Part shown: piece after piece, positions 34,230 to 46,111 of the stretch | Layout of the letters: the number at the start of each line of letters is the position of its first letter | How positions within the stretch are numbered: the first letter of the stretch is position 1 | Assembly (NCBI RefSeq): GCF_020497125.1 | Contig: NC_059079.1 | Span: forward strand, 14,651,553-14,715,552 | DNA from: Mauremys mutica | Taxonomy: Eukaryota; Chordata; Testudines; Geoemydidae | Direction: 5' to 3' | DNA length: 64,000 nt | Made by a program: the position numbers and the translations under genes | Notes under the pieces: model-generated | The model's database searches: none | What the model saw: the letters and a program-made list of their open reading frames with translations, nothing else | What the model was told of the DNA's origin: nothing

Positions 34230-34475
34230 GAGAAAAGATCATCCGGCAGTGAGGGCACTAACCTACAATTTGAGAGACTTCAGGCTCACTTCCCTGCTCT
34301 GCCATAGACTGTGTGTGACTTGGGGCAAACCATTTTGCCCCTAGGTGCCTCAATACCCTATCTGTAAAATAGGGATAATACACTTCCCTATCTTATAGGA
34401 ATGTTGTGAGGATAAATCCATTACAAATTATGAGTTGCTTGAGATACTTCAGTAACAGGGGCCATATGAGAATCC
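34230..34475 (+). repeat. MIR-type SINE, near full length
   Basis: The head (CAGTGAGGGCACTAACC, AGAGACTTCAGGCTCACTTC), GCTCTGCCATAGACTGTGTG, CTTGGGGCAAACCATTTTGC, CCTCAATACCCTATCTGTAA, AATAGGGATAATACACTTCC and GTTGTGAGGATAAATCCATT run in canonical order without insertion. It is the best uninterrupted copy in the window. Confidence 0.75.
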
Positions 34476-34984
34476 CCAGCGCTGTTACAAAGCTAACAGT
34501 AGTTCCAGGAAGCATATCTCTGTTGCACCATTGGATTTTATTCTTCTCCCAATCTAGCAGACTGGAAGATCTGCAGCAAACAGCTCCTAAACTAAACTGC
34601 TTCCTTCCAGCTGCACTCCCATAAAATGTCTCTCCCTGAAGGGATTCATGTCAAGGGAAAATTTCAAATACTTCTGATAGATAACAGATCAGGCTACTGC
34701 CTTAACTTCAGTGGAATATCTTTTTTAATCAATGTTAACAATCTATTGTTTGTGTTAGAGATGGGAGGTTTAATGGAGAAGGCATTTTTTCAAAAATCTT
34801 CTGTTGGGTTCTGCTGTAGATTCGTGATTAACTTAGTCCCTCATTTACAAGTGAATTTAATGTTGAGAAGTAGTGCTGGAGACTGGGGTTCCTACTGAAG
34901 AAAGGAGGCAGCACTTGAAACACCAATGCCAAATTTCCTCATCTCTAGTTGTAAAACCAGTCTCCTTGGTTAATGCAGTCTCCC
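34476..34984. other. Unrecognised sequence
   Basis: No gene or repeat was identified. Confidence 0.3.
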
Positions 34985-35120
34985 TCTACATAGGTGCTGA
35001 GCTAGGGGTGCTACCGCACTCCCTGGCTTGAAGTGGTTTTCATCATATACAGGTTTACAGTTTGGTTCAATGGCTCTCAGCACCCCCACTACACAACTTG
35101 TTCCAGTACCCCTGCCTGGC
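34985..35120 (+). repeat. Short unclassified interspersed repeat
   Basis: CTGAGCTAGGGGTGCTACCG, TTGAAGTGGTTTTCATCATAT, CAGTTTGGTTCAATGGCTCT, CAGCACCCCCACTA and TTGTTCCAGTACCCCTGCC match, in order, a turtle repeat I remember. The class is unknown to me. Confidence 0.4.
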
Positions 35121-37147
35121 TAGCTCTGTTGAGATTGCAAAGGACATGGTTGGGAACCGTTTTTGTGATGCGAGGGCCTGTCCTCGGGTATCTCTGGGCT
35201 GAGACCTCTATGTTCATTTCACTTGCAGCAGATCCCCATGCAGTCACAAAATGGTAATGTGCACCTTCGAGCTGCTTTCAAACCAGTTCTCTTAAAGTTG
35301 AAATCCTGTGTATCCAGTGAAGTTGTGTTCATTCAACAAAGCCACCTGTAATTTCATAGCACTGTGAACAGAAATATGTAAGTGTCCTTCATGTAAAATG
35401 AAATCCTTAAACCACATGAATATTTCATCCACACACACACCAAAAAAAGACAACTTAAAACTTACAAGATCCATCTTAATAGGCATTTTCCCTTGATGCA
35501 TGTTGAAAATAGCTCTCTCTTCTAATATATTATTTGAATACTTTAAAGGTGACTTACATCTCAGCTGTCCTAGATTATTTCTTCCCCTTTCCTGATTTCT
35601 GAGAATCCAAACGGATGCCGTTCAAGGGATGTTAAATGCCATCCATAAGTCAGAGACAACACAAGCAACCATAAACTCTGGAGAAGCAGAACACTGAGGG
35701 AACTTTTGACAGAGGCAACATTTGAGTCTGCCACAAAGCCAGCTGAAAAACAGAGCAAAAACCTTCCAAGCTCCTGACTGAAAGGGTCTATTCCCCAGTG
35801 CCAAAAATAGTTTTCTGCAGCCTTAATTCAGGCACAGGCATTGGCAAATGGGGTCATTGTATTGGTGGGCGTCAGTTCTTAGATCAGATTAAATTGTAAA
35901 TACCAACATCTGGAGCTACAGCCAAGGGACAGAGCAACAACTGGAGAATGAGGCTTGGTAACCTCAGTGGAGCCCTGCACTTGAAGTAAACCTATGTAAT
36001 TCCTTATATATCTTAACCACTGTGTAAAGAGCGAGCAGACACTAGTGGACACTCAGCTGAAGTAGTAAACATTCCTTGGATGTAGAGGAACCAGGAATTC
36101 AGACATTTGTAACCAAAGAATTATCTTGAAAAAAACCCCAGCATGTGTGTACTTGGCAAATTTTCCACCCCTTGTATTCTCTCTAAATATATTGTGTCTG
36201 ATTTTGATCTCATGGCAGCGTCATGTCATTGACCTCAGTGGAGTTACACCAGTCTAATTGTGATCAGAACCAGACCCATTGAATTTAGCTTTAATTTAAA
36301 AATAAATGAATTTTCCAGAACAGTAACAGTATTGACCTTACATATTATCCAAATCGAAATTTTAATGAAACAAATATAACACTGAGCATAGTTATAACAG
36401 ATATGCAAATAGTGGTCTTTTCTTAAAGGTCTCCCTGTCCAGTCACATGGGTCTTTCCTGCATATGTGGGGGTGAGCTCAGCGTGCATTTATTAGAGTCA
36501 CAGAGAAAAGAGAGGAGTGCATAGTCATGGGGGATTAGATTTTCATTCCAGGAAAATTCTGCTTCTGGAGCTCTCACTCTAATAGTGATCGCAGGAGAGC
36601 TGTGTAGTTTGGTCCCTTCTAAATTTCTTCTTGCTAAGAGCAGCAGCATGTTTTCCTCTGGCACTTCAGACTTTAAACGAGAAAAGAAAATTATTTTATT
36701 TTAATTGTGCTCGACAAAACAAGATATAGTTGTGGGGAACAATTCACATGGACCGTGACTCTTCCAAAAACGTACAAGCCAATTAAAACAAAACAATGAT
36801 GTCTCCCAAGTAGACTGGCCCCAGCAGACCCAAATTACATTTTGCTTATTGCACAGCTCAAAGACACTGGAAAGTGAACAGAAGGCGACAACTTGGCCTA
36901 GATTTATGCATGAGAGTACAAAGGTTATAAAATAGAAGGGTTTGAAAAGCAATCAGAGCTACCAACTGAGAGAAGTTTCAAAATAACAGCCTAAAACAAG
37001 AAGCTTCAAAATACAAGTCAGATTAAAATCCCTAAAACTAGTTAAAATGTTAGTTTAAAAGCATGTTGTTATCTGTCCATTAGCTGAAACCACATTATCT
37101 AGCTCCTGCATCTGACTAAGGATGTTCTGTGACCCACTATTGCCTTA
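35121..37147. other. Unrecognised sequence
   Basis: No supported gene or named repeat. The frames of 60-83 codons lack domains. Confidence 0.35.
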
Positions 37148-37516
37148 GGGCCAGATTTTTAAAGATTTTAGGTGCCTAAAGATGCAGATAAGCACCTAGG
37201 CCCAGACCTCAAAGGTATTTAGGTACCCACCTCCCATTGAAATCAGTGACTTGTCAGTGACTTTTTTTAAAAAGCTGAGCACCCACTTTTCCACTGGAAG
37301 TCCACGCGAGATGCCAAGCCCAAGTTCTGCACCTCTGAAAATCAAGACCTGCAAGCCAGATTTTCCACCAAGCTCTGTTCCCAGCTAGACACCAAATATC
37401 TGGCCATAAGTGTCACAATGAGAGCTGCTGGGTTTGAGAAGTTTTCAACATCTGGCCTCTAATGAACTGCTAAAATGGGAGATGAGGTCTTGAAAAGTCA
37501 CCTGAAAATCAGGCCC
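37148..37516. mobile_element. MITE with GGGCC(A/T)GATTTT termini
   Basis: The left end GGGCCAGATTTTTAAAG pairs with the right end CCTGAAAATCAGGCCC. The interior is rich in GGTGCCTAAAG, AAGCACCTAGG, TATTTAGGTACCC and CCCATTGAAATCAGTG words. It belongs to the same type as the insert at 17016-17206. No target duplication is clear. Confidence 0.6.
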
Positions 37517-38899
37517 CATGTACCTATAACCATGGCACTATTTTGTGTGACAAGAGTTGCACTTTAAAAAGCAGCGTCAGTATAGATGCATGTATGCATC
37601 ATTAGTGTATATAAAGATTGACATCTAGTGGAATGTAATAATAGTGTCTGTTGTATTGTTCATAAATTGGGAGGGTCAATAAAGTTGTTATGCACGGGAA
37701 ATGGCTCTACATGGGCAGCTCGCAACACTGCAATGAAATGGAGCCCGTGGTGGGGAGCAGCTTCTGCAGGAGCTCTGGTATTAAGATGTTAACTTTTGTC
37801 CGAATGTGAGATTTTACATTTCTAATCTGCTTAGACCTTGTGATAAATCGAACAAAAGTCAATCCGGCCATCAGTGTACACCAGGGTTAGAGCACAAGGA
37901 GCCCGCTCCTTCCACCAGCCAGGCAGAATTGCATTCTGTGATACCACCTAGAGGGCACGCCTGTCAAAGGGGCACACAGCGCTGGCCCTGCCACCTGGGC
38001 ACCAGCAATGGAGCATGAGCAGCATGCAAGGGGCAGTAGGCTGCACTGTATAAGAGGTGGGGTAGTGGGCATACTCTGGGAGGCATTCTGACTTCCTGAT
38101 ACTTCCCTTTGGGCTTCGTATGGCCCCTGGATTACTAGGGCAAATCTAAACTCCATAAATAAATAATAAAAAAGACGTAGTAGTTGGATTTGGGAGGGGG
38201 AAAAGCGAGTGTCTTGATTCCAATCATCAAGCACCCCCAAAATGTGAAACAATGGCACAGCCCCCATCCCAAAGCGCATGCAATCCGAACTCAGCAGGAC
38301 ATAACACACGAGGGCCATAAAGAGACAAAAGCAGGGGAAGGTCAAAGGTAACGAGCACAAGGTCACATCTATTGAGCGAGGCATGGACACTTCTTGATGA
38401 TTCCAGTGACTTATATAGTCTGTCCTCCTAGGCTGGAGCAGCTGGCATTTGTGTAAAGTGCCTCTGTGTGACATAGATTTCACACTGTGAGATGAAAAGG
38501 GTAAGAGTTCAGATTGCAGCAGCTGACCTCTGAAATGGAACTGAAAAGAACTACTATGTTGAGAGTCGGTGTCCTGCAGGAGCCAATTGACCATATGCAC
38601 TCTGTGCTTCTGAGGTATGAGTAATAAACTCTGTCAAACAAGCTAGTTGTCTGGTGGTTGTTATGCATATAGTCCCATAATAGGCCACAGCAGATTAGAC
38701 CTATGAGGTGACAAGGTCCCTACCCCAACAAGCTTACTGCAAAACACATGTGTGTATTTCAGATAGTAAAGAAATCTAGATCACAGTGACAGCAAAATAT
38801 CATAGACACTAGGAATGACAGAGGTACAGTATCCGGACATAGCTCAGCCCCTACTGGTTTTTGACTTGTGCTGCCCCCCTGCCCTCGCCCTCTCTCTGT
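37517..38899. other. Unrecognised sequence holding the longest open frame of the window
   Basis: The minus frame 37887-38600 (237 codons) has no recognisable domain, irregular composition (Cys, Ser and Leu rich) and no support from neighbours. It is not called a gene. Confidence 0.3.
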
Positions 38900-38949
38900 G
38901 TACAAGCATACTTTGGTATTGCCTCTCCTCAGAAAAATGGTCCTTGGAG

Positions 38950-39410
38950 CCTACCTATCATCCCATCCCCCTTTGAAGCTCCTTGCATCGATCATTCACA
39001 ATCACAGCATTGATTCCCTCTCCTGAAACTCACTCCATCCAGTTCCCACTCAAAGTGCCTCTTCCCAGCTAAATAGTGGGTTCTCTCCTCTGTCCTGGGC
39101 TTCCTTCGCCTTTCTGCTGCCTTGAATACTGTTGATTACCCTCTTGTTAACAGCCTGTTCTGTGTTGTTTTCACAGCACTATCCATTCATGGTGTTCCCC
39201 CTACCTCTCTGGCCACTCTTTCAGCATCTCCATTCTGTCCCGGGCCCACTCCTCTCTGCATTCTACACTTTTTCTCATATTGGATCCCATCTCCTATTAT
39301 ATCCCTCCTTGCTCCGCCAGTAGGGACCATCTTGACATCTGTGTCTTGTACTGTCCCGGGCACATCATCATCGCTTCACAAATTCTAAACAGCAAAGTGA
39401 CCACAACACA
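38950..39410 (+). mobile_element. L2-type LINE, reverse transcriptase and 3' end remnant
   Basis: In shifting plus-strand frames the sequence shows FLSAALNTVDYPLV-like residues (the SAAFDTVDH block of L2-type reverse transcriptase) near 39110-39145 and VPGPLLSAFYTFS-like residues (the SVLGPLLFxxYTxP block) near 39240-39275. GGGACCATCTTGACATC, TGTCTTGTACTGTCCCGGGC and ATCATCGCTTCACAAATTCT then resemble the L2 3' end. Much of the reverse transcriptase is deleted between blocks. It is long dead. Confidence 0.6.
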
Positions 39411-40101
39411 AAAAGGTTGTGTAAGGAGTGTTATATGGGACTGTTTGCCATCTACAGAAACCTTGTTGTGAAGAGGTGCAATCCAACCTATTGTTTTGGT
39501 GCAAGTTTAATGCTCAAGGTTTAGTTTTATTGGTGGAATTGTCCTTTTCTTTTGCAAAATTCATGACTTCATACATCAAGAATTTTCCAGCTGTGTAGCT
39601 GCAAGTGCTGCTTATAAGTACCTGGTTTTATGTGCATTGTAATTTGCATTTAAAACATGTGGGTTTTGGGTTGCCGTGAAGTTTTTCCTGCTGTGAGGAT
39701 GGGAACACCTAGGATCCAGGCTATTGCTAAACCAAGAAAGAGTTAGCTTACACATCACCTCATCATAGATTTTGCTAGCCACTTAAGATTGATTTTTTTG
39801 GGGGGGTGAGGGTAGGGTGAAGCAGAACAAGGTGAGGTGAATCAATCTGAATTGTTTCCACATGCACTTCTCACATCCTTTCGATGTGCTTTGTAAGTTG
39901 GTTTGCAGATGCTTAGAAAAGCAGTTTAACAAAATATAAAGTTATTCCATCACATCAGCTAGCTGTTACATCTCTCTAAATCCCCAGTCCTGCAAGCTGA
40001 TCCAGGTAGGCCGACCTCTTTATTGGTGCAAACTCCAGAGACTTCAAGGGTCTGTATGGGGCTTGGGATCTGCCCATGATGATCATCTTTCAGCATCAGG
40101 G
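39411..40101. other. Unrecognised sequence
   Basis: No gene or repeat was identified. Confidence 0.3.
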
Positions 40102-40764
40102 TGTGACAGATGTGGAATTGCTGTGTAATAATCTAAGAATACTGAGATTAATAATGTTACCAACACTATGTGACCTGGTTTTCAACAAAACACTTGAAGC
40201 TGATAGCTTTGCCTAGTGTTTTTTCAAGGACCTTGCATCCTGTCACCAAGGAAGATACAAGCTTGTTTTGTCAGGCTGGGAACATGGAGATCAAAAGAGA
40301 TGGAACAACTTTTAAAGGGGACTGTACCTGAATCGTGGGAGACAAATGGTTTGAGAGTTAAGGGAACAGACTATGCCAACCAGACCCTAGAGCTCTCAGG
40401 GTGTCTATAGGAAGCTTAGACCTACCAGGATCCACATATGGAAGATGGTTAGGCACCTGGTAAGCTAGAAATGCATGTTATCTGTTTTAAGACCAGTCTT
40501 CTCTTAAATACTTGTGTTCTAAATAATACCTTTGTTTTAGAAGGCTGTTTGGTCACCGCTTATCCTACTGTTGCTCTGATAGAGAACAGACTTGCAAGTA
40601 CTGGACATAAATCGGACCTCCTGGGGTAATCATGGTTGATATAGAGGGGGCTGCAGCCTAAGACCCAGAGAGACTTGTGTGATTCCACCCCCAATAGAGG
40701 AGGTGGCCAGAGACTTCATAGAGGGTGCACCCAGAGATGTAGTTAGCCTGGCAGTTGTGACACA
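40102..40764 (+). mobile_element. LTR-like element
   Basis: It starts TGTGACAGATGTGG and ends near GGCAGTTGTGACACA, and carries blocks (ATGTGACCTGGTTTTC, TTTGCCTAGTG, CTGTTTTAAGACC, CTCCTGGGGTAATC) I associate with a turtle LTR. No matching 5-bp flanks were found, so borders may be a few bases off. There is no internal region. Confidence 0.4.
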
Positions 40765-41590
40765 CAATTCCATCACCGTGGAACCTCAGAGCCTTTCAGA
40801 GATATAGAATTCAGAAAACAAAGCCTAGGATCTCACATTCTGAGGTTCTCTTGCCTCTGTATAGGAACTTCATACCAACCCTGCTGCCCTTTACCTTTAG
40901 GCGTGCATCCATTTTGAAGCTTTTAAGCTCCTCCATAGCTTATCTTCACAGTTTCTTTTCTTTTACATTAACTCTGTCTTGGATCCTGAGTGTCATGGCT
41001 CTGAGAAAATACACATCATGAGAAGAAGCAACACCCTTCTTGGTTTATAAGAGGAGGCAGCTATCTCTTACTACATTGCTGTCAGCACTGAAGATGGTAA
41101 TAAGGAGCAGATCCTTGTATATAGCATCATCCCAGGTCCAAGCTGGCAGCAATCTACCATAGACCGTGGCTAAGCAAGGGTCTTCATTAGAAGTAATGGA
41201 AGAGAATTTGCTCTTCAGCTTGAGTAGCTCTCAGAGGCATTTAATAAGCAAGGCTGGGGGTTTTGAAGGAGCATTAAAGGTGTTAGTCACTCAAAATCCA
41301 GTGTGCTTAGGTGCCTAACTCCCTTAGGCACCTTTGAAAAATTCCATCCTAAACGGATTTGACAGCAGTCCCATCCGCTGTTCTAACAAAAGAAAATTCA
41401 TTATTATAAAGGAGAGATACAAAAATGGTAAGTCAGGCTACAGCTGCAATATCAGAATCCTCTAATTTGGCTGGAACAGAAGTTTGTCACAGGACCTGAT
41501 GTCTAGGGTTGGTTTGCCAAATATGACTCAGCAAATTTTATTTAAGGTGCAAAGCAAACAAAACACTTAACAGGAATAATAAAATGAAGG
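40765..41590. other. Unrecognised sequence
   Basis: A small GGTGCCTAACTCCC...TTAGGCACC fragment at 41305-41335 recalls the MITE family at 37148. Otherwise nothing is recognised. Confidence 0.3.
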
Positions 41591-42215
41591 TGTCACAGGA
41601 CACACCACTCACAGCACCTCCTGCTGGTCACTCGGGGGATTAGCTCATTCAGTCAACATGCTCTTCCACGGCTTGCATGCCATTGTTCTGTCTGACCCCA
41701 CACTCCACCCCAGCAACTGCAGCTTCCTCTCCATGACTCAGCCCTCCGGCTACGTCACTCAAAGTTCCCTCTTCCGGGGCATGTAGCTCCTCAGCAATCC
41801 TAGGCAGTCGTCCCATTCACTGCCTCAGTGCCACTGCTGCACTGGCTGGTAGGGGAACCCAGGCCTTCCCTCTTCTCTGGGTTCCAGCCCAGGGACCCTC
41901 AGCTCAGCAGTCTGGGCATCCTCTCTCTACTCTCACTGCTCCTTCCCTGGGCTGCTTCCTACCACTGGGTCCCTTTCTCCGTCTACCATTTCCCAAAGCC
42001 TCCTTCCTCTTCCCAGGGAGTGACTACACCCAACACATCCTGCCGTCTCCAGCCACCCCTCCTCTTCTCATGGGAGGGTCTGCCCTTTCCCAGCAGGCCT
42101 CATTACCTCCCATTTCCTGTCTTTCCTCCACAGCTGGGCTCCCTTACTAACTCAGGGGATTATTTGCCTGCCTCATTTCCCTCAGCTGGGGTTAATCAGC
42201 CCCTTTTTTGGCCAA
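41591..42215 (+). mobile_element. LTR-like element, 5' portion
   Basis: It begins TGTCACAGGACACACC, then CACCTCCTGCTGGTCACTCG and GGATTAGCTC. It shares CCCAGGCCTTCC, CCAGCCCAGGGACCCTC and CCCTGGGCTGCTTCCTACC with the LTR-like units at 3400 and 46112. The 3' end is not where expected: the sequence passes into a GC-rich DNA element. GAAGG precedes the start (41586-41590) and recurs at 43268-43272 after a CA, so the LTR may have been interrupted by that element. A 224-codon frame (41828-42502) inside has no domain. Confidence 0.5.
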
Positions 42216-43264
42216 CCTTCTACTCACACAAAACCAAACATTCCTGCCCTGCCCCTCCACTGAGACTTCGCCCATGTCCTGCCCATTCTCAGAGGCTCCT
42301 CCCACACTCACACCAGCCTGCCCCCTGTTGCTGCTCTCCCCATCCTCACTCACTTGCTCATTTTCACCGGGTTGGCTCAGGGGGCTGGAGTGAGGGCTCT
42401 GGCTCGGGCTGTGGGCTCTACAGTGGGGCCAGGGATGAGGGGTTTGGGGTGCAGGAGGGGGCTCTGGGCTGGGGGTGTGGGTTCTGGGGTACAGGGGGAT
42501 GAGGGATCCAGCTGGGCGTGTGGGCTCTGATGTGGGGCTGGGGATGAGGGATTTGGGGTGTGGGAGGGGGCTCTGGGCTGGGGCAGCAGGCTGGGGTGTG
42601 AGGGCTCTGGCTGGGGGTACAGACTCTGGGCTGGGGCTGGGGATGAGGGGGATGGGGTGTAGGAGGATGCTCTGGGCTGGGACTAAGAGGTTGGGAGGGC
42701 GGAAAGGGGATCATGGCTGGGGCAGGGGGTTAGGGTGCAGAGGGGGGAAGAGAGGTATCTGGCTGGAGGTGTGGCCTCTGGGGTGAGGCTGTGGGGTTTG
42801 GGGTTCAGTAGGGTGATCTGGGCTGGGATTGAGGGGTTTGGAGTGCAGGAGGGGGATCAGGGCTGGGGCAGGGGCCCGGGACGGGGTCAGGGGTGCAGGC
42901 TGCAGGCAGCACTTACCTCAAGCAGCTTCCAGAAGCAGCCAGCATGTCCCCCCTCTAGCTCCTATGCAGAGGCGCAGCTCTGCACGCTGCCCTATCTGCA
43001 GGTGCCACCCCCATATCTCCGATTGGCTGCAGTTCCCAGCCAAAGGGAGCTGTGGGGGTGGCACTTGGGATGGGGACAGTGTGTGGAGTGCCCTGGCTGC
43101 CCTTACACATAGGAGCTGCGTGGGTTAGCAGGGAGCCTGCCAGCCCCACTGTGCTGTGCTGCCAACTGGACAGTCAATGGCCCAGTCAGCGGTACTGACC
43201 AGAGCTGCCAGGATCCCTTTTCGACCAGGTATTCCAGTCGAAAACAGCACACCTTGGTCACCCT
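42216..43264. mobile_element. GC-rich non-autonomous DNA element
   Basis: It runs from a CCAACCTTCTACTCACACAA-like start, through a G-rich minisatellite, to AGCCAAAGGGAGCTGTGG and a right terminus TATTCCAGTCGAAAAC then GGTCACCCT. I remember turtle elements that end in GGACACCTGGTCACCCT. A matching left AGGGTGACC was not found, so the left border is inferred. No transposase is visible. Confidence 0.45.
42370..42890. repeat. Degenerate G-rich minisatellite
   Basis: Irregular tandem units of roughly 30-60 bp are built from GGGCTCTGG, CTGGGGGTG, GGGATGAGGG and TTTGGGGTGCAGGAGGG. Frames on both strands through it are low complexity. Confidence 0.7.
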
Positions 43265-43272
43265 ACAGAAGG

Positions 43273-44690
43273 GTTAGATACCTATTATACCCTATAGAGT
43301 GGGATCAACAGGCTTTGAAGGGTTATATAGTATCTCACCTTCCTGACCACAATCCCAGCTGAAACTCTTTTCTCCTAGGTAGAACTGATCAAAAAATTGA
43401 AAACTTTTGAATTTCTTGAATGAAAAGAAAAAAAAAGGGTGGGGGGGGAGAAAGACATTCCCAGTTTCTGACTAGCTGTATTCGCACAAATATATCAGCA
43501 TCTTCCTAGAATACCAACCAGAAAGAGATGCTACTGATGCACGTCTTTTTCTACGGTCCTTTTGTTGCCTCAATTTCTCTTAGTTGCCAACCCCAACTGG
43601 GCTGGCGAATACATAAGGGCAGCAGTTGCCAGGGAGTGTCTGAGAGTGTTGTCCATTCAGACTCTTGCTGGATCAAACTGACAATAAGAAGCTGACACAG
43701 TTAGGTCAAAAACATAAGCAACCCTTTAGCAAAGGGGAGGGTTTCCTGTCAGCTCTGGCAAAAGGTAGGAAAGGAAAGAGTGCTGTGCTTTCGGGACTGG
43801 GATGTACCACTCAGGTCGCACTTACACACCACAGAATGAACATGGAGGAGTGTCCTGGCCAAATTCTGTCCTGACATACGTGCTATATTGCAGCCCCACT
43901 GACTTCAATATGATTTCACAGAATCAACATCAAGGAACTTGCTTCTATAAGATGAAAAGGGAACAACCCATCTGTGGAAGGAGAGAAATGAGACTCCCAC
44001 TCCTCCTCCCTGGTTCTCAGGAATTCGTAAGCAAAAACAAACTAGGACATGGGACAAACATTAGCTAGTTAGAGGAGGTGAACAAAAGTATGTGAGTGGC
44101 ATATGCTGTTTTGGGCTTCTGAGCAAGCACTTGTATAACAGGGTCTTCTTACCCATACCCCATTTCCACATTTAACCTGTTTCCCCATTTCCACAGTTAA
44201 ATAAAGCCACCACAATGGGTGTTTTGTAATTATTCTCCCTTTCTGGGGACTAGTTTATTAATATAAAACAGTTCAACTTAAACTAGAAATTCTTCTACAG
44301 GCTCAGCAGGTGAGCTCATTGTGATCCTCCTGCACTCCTCATTACCACTCTTAAGGGCTTTTGCTTCTGCCAGGCCTTTCCCTTTCCCCAGCTACAAAAT
44401 TTACACAAAGGAAAAAGAACCTAGTCCATGATCCTGCAACCTCCTATATACAGGCAGATGCCTGAGCCTCCGAGAAGCCCCACTGACTGCAGTGAGCTCT
44501 GCATAGGTGCAGGGGGTCTACTCATGCATATAGGGTGAAAATCCTGTTCCCACTGAAGTGAAGGGGAGTTTTTCCATGGACTTCAACAAAGCCGGGATCT
44601 CACCCATAAATTTTCAGGATTGGGGCCCTTTTCACAACAGTGCAGAATCCATTGAAGGAAAGATGCATATAAATGAACTTTTATTAGAAT
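43273..44690. other. Unrecognised sequence
   Basis: An A-tract followed by a G-tract lies near 43420-43450. No gene or repeat family is recognised. Confidence 0.35.
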
Positions 44691-44695
44691 GACAT

Positions 44696-45510
44696 TGTGA
44701 CAGGTTGGATCACAGAAACCCCCTTGGGAACTGTCAACTGATGTGTCAAGACTACTTCTGCCCCTGCTTTCCCTGCCAGCTTGGGATTCCAGCACCCTGT
44801 CTTGCTGAGCCAGACACACCAAGTAAAATAAAATAAAACACGACAGTCTAAACCTAATACAGGAATAAAACTGAATACAGATAATCTCGCCCTCAGAGTT
44901 GTTTCAATAAGTTTCTTTCACAGACTGGACGCCTTCCTAGTTTGGGCACATTCCTTTTCCCTGGTACAGCCCTTGTTCCAGCTCAGGTGGTAGCTAGGGG
45001 GTTTCTCATGATGGCCGCCCCCTTTGTTCTCTTCCACCCACTTATATGTCTTTTGCATAAGGGGGGAATCCTTTGTCCCTCTCTGGGTTCCCACCCACCT
45101 CCTTCTCAATGGAAAAGCGCCAGGTTAAAGATGGATTCCAGTTCAGGTGACATGATCACATGTCACTGCAAGACTTCATTGCCCACTTGCCAGCACACAC
45201 GTATACAGGAAGTCCTACAAGTAAAACAGATCCATCTACAGTCAATTGTCCTGGTTAATGAGAGCCATCAAGATTCCAAACCACCATTAATGGCCCACAC
45301 TTTGCATAATCACAATAGCCCTCAGAGTTATAGTTCATATTTCTAGTTTCTGTTACAAGAGTGATACATTTATACAACTAGGATGACCACACTCATTAAG
45401 CTTTGTAATGGCACCTTACAAGAGACCTTTTGCATGAAGCATATTTTAGTTACATTATGTTCACACTCGTTAGCATACTTTCATAAAATCAAACAGAGTG
45501 CAACATCACA
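44696..45510 (+). mobile_element. LTR-like element (probable solo LTR)
   Basis: It begins TGTGACAGGTTGGATCACAG and ends GAGTGCAACATCACA, TG...CA with inverted TGTGA/TCACA ends. The beginning (GAAACCCCCTTGGGAACTG, CTTCTGCCCCTGCTTTCCC) is that of a common turtle repeat. The flanks GACAT and TACGT agree at only 3 of 5 positions. It has no coding internal region. Confidence 0.55.
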
Positions 45511-45666
45511 TACGTTTTAATCACCTTTATCTCTGCAGTAACTTTTCCAGATCCCCCGCAAAAAAACAATGAGCAGCGAGTATCAGTGGGAGATCATACA
45601 TTGTCACCAGCACTGAAAGCAGGTATTTGCAGCAGTGAGGAGACCCAAGCTGGCTATATTTCACAG

Positions 45667-45691
45667 CCATTATTATTTATTATTATTATTG
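45667..45691. repeat. (TTA)n simple repeat
   Basis: TATTATTTATTATTATTATT-type microsatellite. Confidence 0.8.
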
Positions 45692-46106
45692 TGTTCCCTG
45701 ATCTTGCACAGGCCACAAAACTAAGATGAAGATGTTTTGCACAGACAGGTGCAGTCAGTGCTGTGATTAATCAAGCCATAATTAGGGACCTGTCAGCAGG
45801 AGCTAAATATATGTTCCAGGACTTCAACATTGCTAGAAAATTTGTAGATGGAAAACTTGCTAGGCAGGAAATTCATAAAAATACAGAGTCTCTTTGGAGG
45901 AGGATGAGAAGAAATTGTTTCCTCCGATTGTGATGATAGCAAGAGTTTCACTACTGTCCTGCATCTCTAAATATTTTGTCTTCAAGCTCATTTTTACACC
46001 ATTAATGTCATTTGACTATGAGGTTGTACTAGGTCAGTCCCACCCTCCTATCAGTAAAATAGCCACAATTTCAGCATCAACAGTGGAATTATTGTTTTCC
46101 TTTTGT
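45692..46106. other. Unrecognised sequence
   Basis: The frame at 45894-46205 (103 codons, plus) runs into the following LTR and has no domain. Confidence 0.3.
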
Positions 46107-46111
46107 GGGCC

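Noticed and set aside
37887..38600. The longest open frame (237 codons, minus)
   Set aside because: No domain, no conserved motif, no splice or promoter context, and composition typical of chance translation.
41828..42502. A 224-codon Pro/Leu/Ser-rich plus frame
   Set aside because: It spans an LTR-like unit and the G-rich minisatellite. Low complexity, no domain.
44696..44740. GACAT/TACGT flanks as a target duplication for the LTR-like unit at 44696-45510
   Set aside because: Only 3 of 5 positions agree, which is not better than chance.
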